Positions 21,055-32,092 of a DNA stretch of 64,000 nt are shown here, piece by piece; position 1 is the first letter of the stretch; the number at the start of each line of letters is the position of its first letter. The notes below the pieces were generated by a model. The model worked only from the letters and a program-made list of their open reading frames with translations. It did no database searches and was not told the origin of the DNA. This stretch comes from Candidatus Atribacteria bacterium (GTDB lineage: Bacteria; Atribacterota; JS1; SB-45; 34-128). Both the position numbers and the translations under genes were made by a program. Location of the stretch: the NCBI GenBank assembly GCA_003451675.1, contig DMCY01000019.1, forward strand, positions 9,866 through 73,865. The letters are read 5' to 3'.

Positions 21055-22545
21055 CTAAAATATTTCCCCAATTGCTTTATTTAATCTTTCTTTTGCTAAT
21101 TCCGGTTTAAAGTTTAATATAATGCTTCCCATTTCGGTTTTTTGTATTATATTAAATGGCTCCAAAGAAAATAATTTTGTAATTTCTTCTACTTCATATT
21201 CTTTCACTCTTTTAAACCCAATGTATGCATCAATTTTTTGATTAATTATTTTAGTTAGTGACTCTACATTAAGATAAAGTTTTTTGCCGCTATTCTCGTG
21301 TAATAAATTAATAATGATATTAATCAGTTTTATTTTATTATAGAGTATTTTTCTTTTTTCAAATAATCTAAAAATATTATTCTTAACAGAATTATCTGCT
21401 GAAAAAATTGATTTCAAATCATTTAAAGAAAAGGGTAATTTATCATGTTCTTCTATAAGATTGCATAACCATCTCAGCTCAAACAATATAATTTTGTTCT
21501 TATCTGTTTTTCGGCTTAGTTTATCATAATCGAAATCCGGAGAAATAATTACCGAATAATCTGATTTTGTTTCCTCTTTTACCTTGCACAACTCGCTCCA
21601 ATGTTCATACTTTTGTATTTTTTCGCCTTTTTTATCTGATAACTTTGCATCAACAATTAAATTGTATGTTTTATAATCTAATAATGCTTTTGCTAAAATA
21701 AAAGATGCCTCTCTTTCTAATACAATAGAAGTTTCAAAACCCAAAAATTCAAACACTTTTTGAAGTAATTTTTTAAGACTTTTGCTATTTTCAGAACTTA
21801 TCAGTCTTAATTGCAATTTTTTAATTTCGCTTAACCAATCAAAGAGACCCCACATTTCTTCTTTCTCTTCGATAAATCGGAAGTCTTTCCTCAAAATATT
21901 ATCAATATATTTAGAAAATAAATTTTCTTCATTTACTTCTACCTCTAATACCCTTTCGCAAATCTCTTTATAAGTTAGAGAGTGACCTGCTTCTTGCAAT
22001 ATTTTAAAAACTTTTTCACTTAAATCGTCCTGAGGTTCTATTTTGGTTTCATCTTCTGTCACCAAAAAATATCGTTTTCTATCATAGTCAATAAGGCCAA
22101 TAAAAATAATATCGTTTACTTTTAGTTTCTTCTTTTCATACCATTCCTTTAATCCAACTAAACAATTGAGATCATTATTCACTATTGCTTCTATTTCATT
22201 TCCTTCTTTGTCTATAAAGGTAATTTCAACGGCATTTTCTTCTTTAGGGAAAAATGGTCTCATATAACTGGTTAAAAACATAGTACCGTCTTTCAAACAA
22301 TAACTAGTGAGAGAATACTTAATGTTTGCATCTTTATATTGCCATTTCACTAAACCCCATACTCCTCTTTTTATCCTCATAAATCTTTTATCTCCGCTCA
22401 TAGAGGCATTTACAGCATAATAGGGTTCTTTGACTTTTAATGGTCTTATTTTTGTTAACTCTTTAGTAATTTGACGATAATGTAATGGCTTTTTATGTTT
22501 GATTAGTATTTCATAAGCACTGTCAGCAACTGATTTATGTTTCAT
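21055..22545 (-). CDS. HARE-HTH protein with a restriction-endonuclease-like domain
   Basis: 496 residues. Residues 1-67 form a HARE-HTH winged helix (SAYEILIKHKKPLHYRQI, then FMRIKRGVWGLVKW). Residues about 78-165 are beta-rich with LVGLKEWYEKKKLKVNDII, resembling a B3/pseudobarrel DNA-binding fold. A second winged helix of the same kind occupies about 174-237. Residues about 255-375 look like a PD-(D/E)xK nuclease: FLGFETSIVLE, then YNLIVDAKLS with Asp299-Ala-Lys301, then SDYSVIISPDFDY. HARE-HTH modules occur in restriction enzymes and RNA polymerase delta and are proposed to sense modified DNA. No methyltransferase is adjacent, so a modification-dependent nuclease or repair role is inferred, not shown. 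Confidence 0.65.
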   Translation of the reverse strand: MKHKSVADSAYEILIKHKKPLHYRQITKELTKIRPLKVKEPYYAVNASMSGDKRFMRIKRGVWGLVKWQYKDANIKYSLTSYCLKDGTMFLTSYMRPFFPKEENAVEITFIDKEGNEIEAIVNNDLNCLVGLKEWYEKKKLKVNDIIFIGLIDYDRKRYFLVTEDETKIEPQDDLSEKVFKILQEAGHSLTYKEICERVLEVEVNEENLFSKYIDNILRKDFRFIEEKEEMWGLFDWLSEIKKLQLRLISSENSKSLKKLLQKVFEFLGFETSIVLEREASFILAKALLDYKTYNLIVDAKLSDKKGEKIQKYEHWSELCKVKEETKSDYSVIISPDFDYDKLSRKTDKNKIILFELRWLCNLIEEHDKLPFSLNDLKSIFSADNSVKNNIFRLFEKRKILYNKIKLINIIINLLHENSGKKLYLNVESLTKIINQKIDAYIGFKRVKEYEVEEITKLFSLEPFNIIQKTEMGSIILNFKPELAKERLNKAIGEIF

Positions 22546-23232
22546 AAGTCTCTAACCTCCAATTGACCGATTTACCGATTCTCCAATTTACCTATTTACC
22601 GATTTACCAATTCGCCGATTAATTTAGTCGATAGTGAAGTCGTTAGTCGTTAGTTTCAAATAGAAATTTTCAGTTATCAGTTTACAGTTTTTAGATAAAG
22701 AGATAAAAAAAAATCGTATTCTGTATTCTGACTACTGTTCTTCTTAACCAGCCAACCAGGTAACTAACTAACTCTTTACGAGATACGATTCACGAGATAC
22801 GGCTTTTTATAGTTGATAATAATTCTCAAGAAATTACCTTGATATTGTTTAAAAATTCACCTTATTTATTATATACAATTTTCATTATATTTTACAAATA
22901 AATTAGTTGTTAGCATAGAATTAGCGTATAGCAGGTAGCGTTTAGCGTATAGTTTTGGATTAATAGGATGCTTACCCTAATTCCTAATTAAATTAAAAAG
23001 TTAAAACTAAAAGCTAAAAACCATAATTCAAAATTCAAACCCTTTTTTCTTTAATTTTAAATTTTAAGTTTTGGTTTTGCGTTTTTCGCTATACGCTTTG
23101 CACTTCCGCCTATATGCTCCACGCTAAACGCTCCACGCTAATTCTTATTTTCTTAACTAGCTAACCAGGTAACCAACTAACCAGGTAACTAATTCTTAAC
23201 GAGATACGATTCACGAGATACGAGATACGGAA
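22546..23232. repeat. Long repeat block with CCRATTNN octamers
   Basis: No gene in 687 bases. Eight tandem octamers of the form CCAATTGA/CCGATTTA at 22559-22622; AACCAGCCAACCAGGTAACTAA at about 22745-22770; AGCGTATAG/GTAGCGTTTAGCG heptamers at about 22925-22950; ACGCTCCACGCTAAACGCTCC at about 23118-23140; AACCAGGTAACCAACTAACC at about 23162-23195; GATACGATTCACGAGATACG at about 23202-23228. Confidence 0.8.
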
Positions 23233-23733
23233 TCATTTATATCTTTTCATTAACTCAACGTAATCCAGGGCGTGTTTTTTTAAATTTTCAATTTCTTCTT
23301 CAGAAAGATTGCGCACCACTTTCGCTGGTACACCTAAAGCCATGGTAAACGGTGGTATTTTAGTTCTCGGGGTTACTATTGCTCCAGCTCCTACTATGGC
23401 TCCTTCGCCTACTTCTGCACCATCAAGCACAATTGCCCCAATCCCTATTAAAGAATTGTCTCCAATCTTGCACGCGTGAAGCATTACATTGTGACCTATG
23501 GTAACATTGTTTCCTATTATAGTAGGAACTCCTACATCACAATGAACAATACTGCCATCCTGAACGCTGGTATTACTTCCTATACTAATGGGAGCTATGT
23601 CACCTCTTAATACTACATTATACCAAATACTGGAGCATTTTCCGATTATAACTTCTCCAATTATAGTAGCATTTTCCGCAATAAAAGATTTTTCATTTAT
23701 TATAGCTTTTTTTCCTTGAAAATTTAATATCAT
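23233..23733 (-). CDS. Gamma-class carbonic anhydrase family protein
   Basis: 166 residues built of hexapeptide repeats (left-handed beta helix). The three zinc ligands fall at His64, His81 and His86, with the spacing of the archaeal Cam/YrdA family. Many members are CO2 hydratases; others are transferases or of unknown activity. Starts with an ATGA overlap on the uvrC stop and a GGAGGT ribosome-binding site inside uvrC, so it is translated from the uvrC message. Confidence 0.85.
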   Translation of the reverse strand: MILNFQGKKAIINEKSFIAENATIIGEVIIGKCSSIWYNVVLRGDIAPISIGSNTSVQDGSIVHCDVGVPTIIGNNVTIGHNVMLHACKIGDNSLIGIGAIVLDGAEVGEGAIVGAGAIVTPRTKIPPFTMALGVPAKVVRNLSEEEIENLKKHALDYVELMKRYK

Positions 23734-25229
23734 CTTCTTACCTCCATAACTGTTTTAATTTTTTCCGCAATTTTATCTCCAAATCCTGGTATCTTACTTA
23801 TGTCGACCTTGGAAGCATTTTTTATATCTTCTATGCTTTTAAAGTGTTCTAATAATAATCTTTTTCGTTTAGCACCAATTCCTGGAATAAGGTCTAACTT
23901 TGAATTACGTAATTCTTTACTTCTAATCCTCCTGTGATAAGTCACCGCAAATCTATGAGCCTCATCTCTTATTCTTTGCAGTAAAAAAAGTGACTCAGAA
24001 TTAGAAGGTAATATTATCGGTTTATGAACCTCTGGTTTAAATATTTCCTCTTCTTTTTTGGCTATACCTATTATTGGTAATTCAAGATTCAAATTGTTTA
24101 ATATTTTTTTCACCGCACTAAGTTGACCTCTTCCTCCATCAACAAGAACTAAATCTGGCAATTTTTTACCTTCAGATAATAATCTTTTATATCTCCTCTC
24201 TGTTACCTCTTGCAACATAGCATAATCGTCAATTCCTTCAACTCTACTCACTCTAAATCTTCGGTAATCTTTCTTTTTTGGTCGTCCTTTTTCAAAAACA
24301 ACCAAAGAACCAACAGATAATTTCCCCTGAATATTAGAGATGTCGAATGCTTCAATTCTTTCTGGTAGTTTCTTTAAGCTTAATTTATCTTTTAAATCAA
24401 TAACTGCCTTCTGACCCTTCTTAATTTCGTCTTCTTCTACTTCTTCTACCTTCTTCAACAAATAACTATTTTTATTTTTTTTTCTATATAAGTTTATTTC
24501 CTGACCCTTTAAAATTGTTTCAATTGATTTTATTTTATCTCTTACTTTGGCAGCTTTTTCATAATTTAGATTATGAGAAGCTTCTTTCATTTCTTGATAA
24601 AGACCATTTAATAATTTTTTTTGTTTCCCTGCCAAAAACAGGCAAATTTCTCTTATTCTTTTTCGGTACTCTGTTTTGCTAATCATATTCGCACAAGGCG
24701 CTGAACACAAACCGATCTGGTAATCTAAGCAAATTTTCGCCTTCTTTAAATCTTTTTTTCTGCATCCCCTAATTTTAAAAATTTGCCTTAATAATTTTAT
24801 AACTACCCGGGTAGCATTTGTATCCACAAAAGGGCCAAAATATAAAGCTCTATCCTCCTTTGTTTTTCGATTTATTTTTCTGTAAAGTAAGATTTGAGGA
24901 AATTCTCTCTCTAAAGTAATTTTAATATAGGGATAGCTCTTATCATCTTTTGATTGAGTATTATAGTAAGGGTTATTACTTTTAATCATTTTACTTTCTA
25001 AGATAAGTGCTTCTATTTCAGAAGAAGTGGGTATGTATTCAACATTTACGATCTCTTTAATCATCCTATTTATCTTTGGAGATTGTTGGGAAGAACTACT
25101 AAAGTAAGAAGAAACTCTACTTTTTAAGGAATTGGCCTTCCCTACATAAATTACTTTTCCTCTTTTATCTTTAAAAAAATAAACTCCACTTGTTTCAGGT
25201 AATTTATTTATCTTTGATTTAATATCCAT
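23730..25229 (-). CDS. uvrC: Excinuclease ABC subunit C, short form
   Basis: 499 residues from ATG at 25229; a TTG at 25247 lies in repeat DNA and is less likely. GIY-YIG nuclease domain at about 10-95 (GVYFFKDKRGKVIYVGKA), Cys-rich segment with Cys156, Cys167, Cys175 and Cys179, UVR helices at about 209-243, RNase H-like nuclease from 289 (RIEAFDISNIQG with Asp296, VLVDGG with Asp364) and a helix-hairpin-helix pair at the C-terminus (PGIGAKRK, PGFGDKIAEKI). Only about 45 residues lie between UVR and the RNase H domain, whereas typical UvrC has about 140; the central module is missing, which accounts for the short length. Both nuclease centres look intact. Confidence 0.92.
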   Translation of the reverse strand: MDIKSKINKLPETSGVYFFKDKRGKVIYVGKANSLKSRVSSYFSSSSQQSPKINRMIKEIVNVEYIPTSSEIEALILESKMIKSNNPYYNTQSKDDKSYPYIKITLEREFPQILLYRKINRKTKEDRALYFGPFVDTNATRVVIKLLRQIFKIRGCRKKDLKKAKICLDYQIGLCSAPCANMISKTEYRKRIREICLFLAGKQKKLLNGLYQEMKEASHNLNYEKAAKVRDKIKSIETILKGQEINLYRKKNKNSYLLKKVEEVEEDEIKKGQKAVIDLKDKLSLKKLPERIEAFDISNIQGKLSVGSLVVFEKGRPKKKDYRRFRVSRVEGIDDYAMLQEVTERRYKRLLSEGKKLPDLVLVDGGRGQLSAVKKILNNLNLELPIIGIAKKEEEIFKPEVHKPIILPSNSESLFLLQRIRDEAHRFAVTYHRRIRSKELRNSKLDLIPGIGAKRKRLLLEHFKSIEDIKNASKVDISKIPGFGDKIAEKIKTVMEVRR

Positions 25230-25235
25230 GGTTAA

Positions 25236-25386
25236 CCAATTCTCCAATTTACCGATTCACCAATTTACCGATTCACCAATTTACCGATTCACCAATTTAT
25301 CGATTCTCCAATTTATCGATTCTCCAATTTATCAATTCACCAATTTATCAATTCACCAATTTATCAATTCACCAATTTATCAATTA
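25236..25386. repeat. 16-bp tandem repeat (two CCRATTNN octamers per unit)
   Basis: About nine head-to-tail copies of a 16-bp unit (ACCAATTTACCGATTC) between uvrA and uvrC, drifting stepwise from CCGATT to CCAATT along the array. Immediately followed by TTAGTTGG-type octamers (about 25390-25430) and a facing AACTAACTAACCGGGTAACT array to about 25490. Confidence 0.92.
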
Positions 25387-25488
25387 ATTAGATTAGTTAG
25401 CTGGTTATTTGGTTAGTTGGTTAATTAGTTAATTCAATGAGTAGTATGTTATTTAACTAACTAACCGGGTAACTGGGTAACCAAGTAA

Positions 25489-28311
25489 CTAATTCAGTAC
25501 TTTCTTTAAAAATTCTCCAGTAAATGAATTCTTATTATGTGCTATTTCTTCAGGAGTTCCCCTGGCTATAACTCTGCCTCCTTCTTCTCCACCTCCCGGA
25601 CCAAGATCAATAATATGATCTGCTGACTTAATTACCTCTAAGTTATGTTCGATTACTATGACTGTATTCCCAGCATCTACTAACCTATCTAAGACATTGA
25701 GTAATTTTTTTACATCATCAAAATGCAGACCGGTAGTAGGCTCATCTAAAAGGTATATGGTTCTTCCTGTGCTTTTAGCACTTAATTCTTTAGCCAATTT
25801 CACTCTTTGTGCTTCACCGCCGGATAAAGTGGTGGCAGATTGTCCTAATTTTATGTATCCTAATCCTACATCATATAAAGTTTGTAATTTTCTTTTTATC
25901 ATGGGAATTGCTCTAAAAAATTCCAGGGCCTCTTCAACAGTCATATCTAACACCTGAGCTATATTTTTACTCTTATATTTTATATCTAAAGTTTCACGAT
26001 TGAACCTTTTACCTTTACAAATTTCACAGGGTATATATACATCAGGTAAAAAATACATTTCAATCTTTATTATCCCTCCACCCTGACAGGCTTCACATCT
26101 TCCACCTTTTACATTAAAACTAAACCTGCCCGCCTTATAACCTCTAATTTTAGCTTCTTTTGTCCTGGAAAATATTTCCCTAATCGGAGTAAATGCCCCG
26201 GTGTAAGTAGCCGGATTAGAGCGAGAAGTTCTACCTATAGGTGATTGATCGATAATTATCACTTTATCAATATTTTCTATTCCTTCAATTTTATCATAAT
26301 CACCAGGATGAACTCTGCTCTTATAAATTTTCCTGATTAAAGCTTTATATAAGGTTTCCTCGACTAAAGTACTTTTTCCGGAACCAGATACTCCAGTGAT
26401 ACAAGTAAGTGTACCCAAAGGAACGGATACATCGATATTTTTTAAATTGTACTGGCGAGCTCCTCGAATTTTCAAATATTTCCCGTTCCCCTCTCTCCTT
26501 TCGGAAGGAACATCAATTTTACTAAGATGGCTTAGATATCTTCCAGTAATGGATTTCTTATTGTTTATAATATCTTTAATGTCACCTTTCGCTACTAAAT
26601 ATCCACCGTGTACCCCTGCCCCCGGTCCTAAATCAACAATGTAATCTGCAATTCTCATTGTAGCTTCATCATGTTCAATTACTATCACCGTATTCCCTAA
26701 ATTTCTCAGCTTTATAAGAGTCTGCAAAAGTTTAGAATTATCTTTTTGGTGTAAGCCAATACTCGGTTCATCTAAAATGTAAAGTACTCCGGTTAAGTTC
26801 GAGCCAATCTGAGTAGCCAAACGAATTCTCTGGTTTTCTCCTCCTGCTAAGGTAGAAGATGAACGAGATAAGGTTAGATAATCTAAACCTACATTACTTA
26901 AAAAACTTAATCTATTTTTTATTTCTTTTAAAATTTGGCCGGCAATAACTCTTCTTCTTTCATTTAATTTTAATTTTTCAAAAAAATTATAATTCCATTT
27001 GATAGATTTTTCAGTAATATCCGCTATAGAGAAACCATCAATAGTAACATTTAAGCTTTCCGGACGAAGTCTTTTACCCTCGCAAGAGGGACAGGGTCCA
27101 ATATTCATAAACTTTTGTATCTCTGAGCGAATATATTCTGATTTAGTTTCTCGATATCTTCTTTTTAAATTATTAATTACTCCCTCAAAAGAATTTTTAT
27201 AACTCCAATAGGTAGATTGTTCATCATTCTGATATTTAAAGGGTATCTTTATTCCTCCTGAGCCGTATAATATAATCTCCTGAAATTCAGGTTTTAATTC
27301 AACAAAAGGAGTGTCAAGACTAAAACCATAAAAATCGGCTAAACCCTTTAACATGTGATATAAATATTTTCCTTTAACCTCTCCCCAGGGAACTAAGGCG
27401 CCTTGCAGTATAGATTTATTCTTATCCGGCACAATTAATTCCGGATCAAATTCCATTTTAAAGCCCAAACCACTACAAGCAGGACAAGCTCCATAAGGAT
27501 TATTGAAAGAAAAGATTCGAGGAGCAATTTCCGGTAAATTAATTCCGCAGCTGGGACAAGAAAAATGCTCACTAAACATCTTTTCTTTACCACCTTCTAT
27601 ATCAATTACTACTGTTCCTTCACTTAGACTTAAAGCAGTTTCGATAGAACCAGCTAAACGAGTCTTTATTTCAGGATTCACTAACAACCTGTCTACCACG
27701 ACTTCTATATTATGGTTTTTATACCTATCGATTTTTATATCTTCTTCTACTTCGAAAGTGTTTCCATCAACTCTCACTCTAACAAATCCTTTTTTTTGAA
27801 TATCTTCTAATATTTGTTTGTGTTCACCTTTTTTGAAGCGAATTATCGGGGCTAAAACTTGTATTTTTGTTCCCGGGGATAAATTTAAAATTTGATCAAC
27901 CATCTGCTCGACTGTCTGCTTGCTAACCCATCTACCGCACTGTGGGCAATGAGGTATTCCAATCCGGGCAAAAAGTAACCGTAAATAATCATAAATTTCC
28001 GTTACGGTACCTACTGTAGAGCGAGGATTCTTACTTGCTTTTCTCTGATCAATGGAAATCGCCGGTGATAGTCCTCCAATATAATCCACATCAGGTTTTT
28101 TCATTCTTTCCATAAATTGACGAGCATAAGAAGACAAAGATTCAATATATCTTCTCTGACCTTCTGCATAAATCGTATCAAAAGCTAAAGAAGATTTACC
28201 AGAACCGCTCAACCCGGTAATTACAATTAATTTGTTTCTGGGTATCTCCAAATTAATATTCTTCAAGTTATGTTCTCGTGCACCTTTAATTATTATCTTA
28301 GTCTGAACCAC
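25489..28311 (-). CDS. uvrA: Excinuclease ABC subunit A
   Basis: 940 residues. Two ABC ATPase halves: first Walker [10 protein letters not shown] at 33-41, second [11 protein letters not shown] near 640; signature sequences in [12 protein letters not shown] and [12 protein letters not shown]; Walker [11 protein letters not shown] and [10 protein letters not shown]. Zinc-binding cysteines in CPSCG near 255 and CPACSGLG near 280, and again in CEACQGGG and CEICKGKR. Damage-recognition subunit of nucleotide excision repair. Lies between uvrB and uvrC. Its stop codon falls within the AAGTAACTAATT repeat. Confidence 0.96.
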   Translation of the reverse strand: MVQTKIIIKGAREHNLKNINLEIPRNKLIVITGLSGSGKSSLAFDTIYAEGQRRYIESLSSYARQFMERMKKPDVDYIGGLSPAISIDQRKASKNPRSTVGTVTEIYDYLRLLFARIGIPHCPQCGRWVSKQTVEQMVDQILNLSPGTKIQVLAPIIRFKKGEHKQILEDIQKKGFVRVRVDGNTFEVEEDIKIDRYKNHNIEVVVDRLLVNPEIKTRLAGSIETALSLSEGTVVIDIEGGKEKMFSEHFSCPSCGINLPEIAPRIFSFNNPYGACPACSGLGFKMEFDPELIVPDKNKSILQGALVPWGEVKGKYLYHMLKGLADFYGFSLDTPFVELKPEFQEIILYGSGGIKIPFKYQNDEQSTYWSYKNSFEGVINNLKRRYRETKSEYIRSEIQKFMNIGPCPSCEGKRLRPESLNVTIDGFSIADITEKSIKWNYNFFEKLKLNERRRVIAGQILKEIKNRLSFLSNVGLDYLTLSRSSSTLAGGENQRIRLATQIGSNLTGVLYILDEPSIGLHQKDNSKLLQTLIKLRNLGNTVIVIEHDEATMRIADYIVDLGPGAGVHGGYLVAKGDIKDIINNKKSITGRYLSHLSKIDVPSERREGNGKYLKIRGARQYNLKNIDVSVPLGTLTCITGVSGSGKSTLVEETLYKALIRKIYKSRVHPGDYDKIEGIENIDKVIIIDQSPIGRTSRSNPATYTGAFTPIREIFSRTKEAKIRGYKAGRFSFNVKGGRCEACQGGGIIKIEMYFLPDVYIPCEICKGKRFNRETLDIKYKSKNIAQVLDMTVEEALEFFRAIPMIKRKLQTLYDVGLGYIKLGQSATTLSGGEAQRVKLAKELSAKSTGRTIYLLDEPTTGLHFDDVKKLLNVLDRLVDAGNTVIVIEHNLEVIKSADHIIDLGPGGGEEGGRVIARGTPEEIAHNKNSFTGEFLKKVLN

Positions 28312-28470
28312 TTAATATCTCTCCTCTGTTGGTTACCTGGTTAGTTGGTTACTTAGTTTACTGGTTAATCGAGAAATTAATCAATTCACTAATATGCTAA
28401 TAATAAAGCAACTCTTCTTCTAACTAATTAACCAGGTAACTATCTAACTAAATAACTATATACTGATTCA
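28312..28470. repeat. Facing octamer arrays between uvrB and uvrA
   Basis: GGTTACCTGGTTAGTTGG (about 28329-28347) faces TAACCAGGTAACTATCTAAC (about 28427-28450), spacer about 80 bases. Confidence 0.72.
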
Positions 28471-30471
28471 CTATTTTATTTCCCCGAATAAAGTTTTCTC
28501 TTTTTTTAATCTTCTTATCTCATCTCTCAACAAAGCCGCTCTTTCAAAATCTAAATTTTTTGCTGCTTGCTTCATCTCTTTCTCTAAAGATTTTATCAAT
28601 AACCATAAATTGCTCTTACTTAAGTATTTTTCATGTTCTTCATTAATAGTAGAAAAATTTTCGAAGTTATTTATGTTATTAATAATTGCAAATTCTTCTA
28701 CTGTCTTAGTTATAGTTTTGGGAGTTATCTGGTATTTGCGATTATATTCTAATTGTATTTTCCTTCTTCGATTAGTTTCTTTCACTGCCCTTCTTATCGA
28801 CCCAGTAATATTTTCGCAATACAAAATAACTGTGCCGTTTATGTTTCTTGCTGCTCTCCCCATAGTCTGAATTAGAGAGGTTTCTGACCTTAAAAAACCT
28901 TCTTTATCTGCATCTAAAATAGCTACTAAAGATACTTCCGGGAGGTCTAATCCTTCTCTTAAAAGATTAACTCCTACTAACACATTAAATTTACCTAATC
29001 TTAAATCCTTCAAAATGTTAATCCTTTCCAAAGTCTTAATCTCTGAATGAAGATATTTTGCTTTTATATTAATTTCTTCCAAATACTCAGCTACATCTTC
29101 AGCCATTCTTTTAGTAAGGGTAGTTACTAATATTCTCTCCTTTTTTTCCGTCCTCTTTTTAATTTCTTCTATTAGGTTATCAATCTGATTTTTGGCTGGT
29201 TTTAAAATTATCTCCGGGTCAACTAATCCGGTGGGTCTGATAATCTGTTCAACTGTTTGCTTACTTCTTTCTAATTCATATTTGGCTGGGGTTGCTGAAA
29301 CGAAGATAACTTTTTCCATGTAATTTTTTATTTCGTTAAAATACAATGGCCTATTATCATAGGCAGAAGGTAGACGAAAACCATATTCTACCAAACTATC
29401 CTTTCGAGACTTATCGCCCGCAAACATACCTCTTAATTGAGGAATAGTAACGTGGGATTCGTCAATAAACATCATAAAATCAGAAGGAAAATAATCTAAC
29501 AGAGTTGCCGGAGGTTCTCCTGATTCTCTTCCGCTAATATGACGAGAATAGTTCTCAATTCCACTGCAATATCCCACTTCTTTTAACATTTCTAAATCAT
29601 ATTTAGTTCTTTGTTCTAATCTTTGAGCCTCTAAGAGCTTTCCCTCTTTTTTAAAATATTTTAATCTTTGTCTTAATTCTTCTTCAATAGATAAAATTGC
29701 TCTTTCTAATTTATCTTTAGTAGTAACAAAATGTTTTGCAGGATAAACTATCAATTTATCTCTTCTCTTTATAACTTTTCCGGTTAGAGGGTCTATCTCG
29801 GAAATTACTTCTATTTCATCACCCCATAACTCTATACGAAAAGCATATTCTAAGTAGGAAGGAAATATTTCAATTACATCTCCTCTAACTCTAAAACATC
29901 CACGGTGAAAATCAATATCATTTCTCTCGTAGTGTATATTTATAAGACTTTCTAAAATATTATCTCTTTTGAAAATTTCGTTCTTACTAATTTTTAATAC
30001 TAATTCTTGATAATCTTTGGGTGAACCTAATCCGTATATACAAGATACGCTGGCAACAATAATAACATCTTTTCTTTCCAGGAGAGAACTGGTAGCAGAG
30101 AGCCTTAAACGGTCAATTTCTTCATTTATAGAAGAATCCTTTTCGATATAAGTATCTGTACGGGCAATATATGCCTCCGGTTGATAATAATCATAATAGC
30201 TTACAAAATATTCCACTGCATTATCAGGAAAAAATCTTCTAAACTCACTGCACAATTGAGCAGCCAAGGTTTTATTGTGAGAGATCACCAGAGTAGGCAA
30301 TTGAATTTCCTGAATTACATTTGCCATAGTAAAAGTCTTCCCTGAACCAGTTACTCCCAGTAAAGTTTGATATTTGTAACCATTACGTATACCTTCTACC
30401 AATTTTTTTATAGCATGGGGCTGGTCGCCCTGAGGGGGGTAATCAGATACCAAATTAAATCTCTCAGTCAT
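28471..30471 (-). CDS. uvrB: Excinuclease ABC subunit B
   Basis: 666 residues. Walker A GVTGSGKT at 39-46, the damage-clamping beta-hairpin with [10 protein letters not shown] near 91-100, helicase motifs DESH and GRAARN, and a C-terminal UVR helix pair ([20 protein letters not shown]) that binds UvrC. The DNA-loading helicase-like subunit of excision repair. No SOS-box-like palindrome was recognised upstream. First gene of the uvrB-uvrA-uvrC-carbonic anhydrase run. Confidence 0.96.
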   Translation of the reverse strand: MTERFNLVSDYPPQGDQPHAIKKLVEGIRNGYKYQTLLGVTGSGKTFTMANVIQEIQLPTLVISHNKTLAAQLCSEFRRFFPDNAVEYFVSYYDYYQPEAYIARTDTYIEKDSSINEEIDRLRLSATSSLLERKDVIIVASVSCIYGLGSPKDYQELVLKISKNEIFKRDNILESLINIHYERNDIDFHRGCFRVRGDVIEIFPSYLEYAFRIELWGDEIEVISEIDPLTGKVIKRRDKLIVYPAKHFVTTKDKLERAILSIEEELRQRLKYFKKEGKLLEAQRLEQRTKYDLEMLKEVGYCSGIENYSRHISGRESGEPPATLLDYFPSDFMMFIDESHVTIPQLRGMFAGDKSRKDSLVEYGFRLPSAYDNRPLYFNEIKNYMEKVIFVSATPAKYELERSKQTVEQIIRPTGLVDPEIILKPAKNQIDNLIEEIKKRTEKKERILVTTLTKRMAEDVAEYLEEINIKAKYLHSEIKTLERINILKDLRLGKFNVLVGVNLLREGLDLPEVSLVAILDADKEGFLRSETSLIQTMGRAARNINGTVILYCENITGSIRRAVKETNRRRKIQLEYNRKYQITPKTITKTVEEFAIINNINNFENFSTINEEHEKYLSKSNLWLLIKSLEKEMKQAAKNLDFERAALLRDEIRRLKKEKTLFGEIK

Positions 30472-30757
30472 TCACAACACCTTTTTAAAAAATTACACTT
30501 ATAATTTAAAACTCACTTTCGTCTTTAAATAATTATACACTATAGAATAATAACATTCTATAAAGATTTAAACAGTATTATTGTTTTCACTACAATTTCT
30601 GAAGCTAAAGGACAAAATACTTATTTTATAATACTTTGAGGCAGCTAAATGGTTAAATTGCCTGCAAGTGTCAAAATTAGGAGAAAGAAATAAGAGAATT
30701 GGGGAAGTTTAAAGGATAAATTAAAGATTTTAACCTTTGAAAGCTGAGTCAAATATT

Positions 30758-32092
30758 TTAGATTACAGTCAGTTTTATGCTATCAATCAAAAAAGAGGGG
30801 ACATAAACAGAACCGTCAATTCCATATTCTCTATCTTTAGAAATTTCAATAATACTATTAAACAAGTTTATCAAATTACTTTGGAAAAATACTCTTGCAC
30901 GCCCTAATAATCCTTTATTATTTATTAAATATCCTTCTGAAGTCACTTGAAAATCGCTAGTATTTGGGTTTATCCCGGAAGCAATACCCATTAGATCATC
31001 GATGATAAAAATTTGATTATATCTGTTAATAATCTCTTCTGTCGAAAAAATTCCAGCTTCAACAGAAATAGATGTAGCTTTTACCTTTGGCATTTGCTGA
31101 TAACTATCGCGCCACGCAGAAGAAGTACTAGCAATCTTCATTTTAGTTCCATACTTAGTATCAGAAATAATATTACATAATTCCCCTTTTTCAATTATTT
31201 TTACCTCTCGTCTGGAAATTCCTTCTCGGTCAATATTTGCATTATAAATTTTGTTAATTTTAGAGTTTTCAACGATAGTTAGTTGATTACCAAAAGAAAT
31301 ATTAGCATTTTTATTTGAGATAAAGCTTCTTTTATGAAAAATTGATTCACTAGTAAGTAAAGATAAAAATACATATATTATTATAGAAACTGCATTATGG
31401 GTTAGTAAAATTGGACAATCAATAATTTTTTTCCGCAATGAAGCAATAATCTTAGTATTAGCTACTTTCTTTGCCTGGGAAATAACTTCATCTACATCTA
31501 TTTTGGCTACTTTTGGGGAAATAGTAGTTATAATGAAACATTCATCTAATTTCTCATTTTTCAAATGGAAATTGAATCCTAATGAATATAAATTGGCGGT
31601 ACCACCTCCTTGAACTTGTACAGTATTTATTAATAAAAATTGCTCTATTTTACTATAAAAATAAATATTTTTAAGACTTAAACCTGTTTTATACGCTTTC
31701 TCATCAATAACTTTAAATAAATCTTCATCCAAATAATCTAATGGGTTAATATCGCTACTTGAAAATTTAGGAATAAAATGACACTGTGATTTTTTTCTAA
31801 CAAAGGGGATATAAAAATTATTATTGGTAAATTTTATATTTTCTCTTGCATCTTCAAGTGCACTATTGATATCATCTTCACTAAATCCGGGCCGTGACGA
31901 AAAACCTATTCTCTTTCCATCAAAAACTCTTGCGGCAATCCCCATGTCTGAAAACAAAGAGTAATTTTTTTCTTGTTTATCATTTATTTCAAAACAATGT
32001 GTTTCTTTATTAGAAAAATATATCTCAGCATGACTTTCTTTCTTTAGTACTTTTTTTATATTGCTCTCTAACTCATAAATATTCCCTTTCAT
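30758..32092 (-). CDS. TldE/PmbA-type metalloprotease subunit
   Basis: 444 residues of the TldD/PmbA family. N-terminal domain includes IAARVFDGKRIGFSS; the C-terminal domain ends in FIIDDLMGIASGINPNTSDF and GYLINNKG, as in PmbA. It lacks the HExxxH motif, like the non-catalytic TldE half. TldD/TldE heterodimers degrade unfolded peptides and remove the leader from microcin B17. Overlaps tldD by 4 bases and is the last gene of the peptide operon, so leader removal is the inferred job. Confidence 0.85.
   Translation of the reverse strand: MKGNIYELESNIKKVLKKESHAEIYFSNKETHCFEINDKQEKNYSLFSDMGIAARVFDGKRIGFSSRPGFSEDDINSALEDARENIKFTNNNFYIPFVRKKSQCHFIPKFSSSDINPLDYLDEDLFKVIDEKAYKTGLSLKNIYFYSKIEQFLLINTVQVQGGGTANLYSLGFNFHLKNEKLDECFIITTISPKVAKIDVDEVISQAKKVANTKIIASLRKKIIDCPILLTHNAVSIIIYVFLSLLTSESIFHKRSFISNKNANISFGNQLTIVENSKINKIYNANIDREGISRREVKIIEKGELCNIISDTKYGTKMKIASTSSAWRDSYQQMPKVKATSISVEAGIFSTEEIINRYNQIFIIDDLMGIASGINPNTSDFQVTSEGYLINNKGLLGRARVFFQSNLINLFNSIIEISKDREYGIDGSVYVPSFLIDSIKLTVI

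Noticed and set aside
25236..25386. CRISPR array suspicion
   Set aside because: Units are directly adjacent with no unique spacers and no cas genes in the window.
25228..25416. Plus-strand frame of 62 residues rich in Phe, Ser, Ile, Gln
   Set aside because: It is the translation of the 16-bp tandem repeat; no ribosome-binding site and no non-repeat portion.
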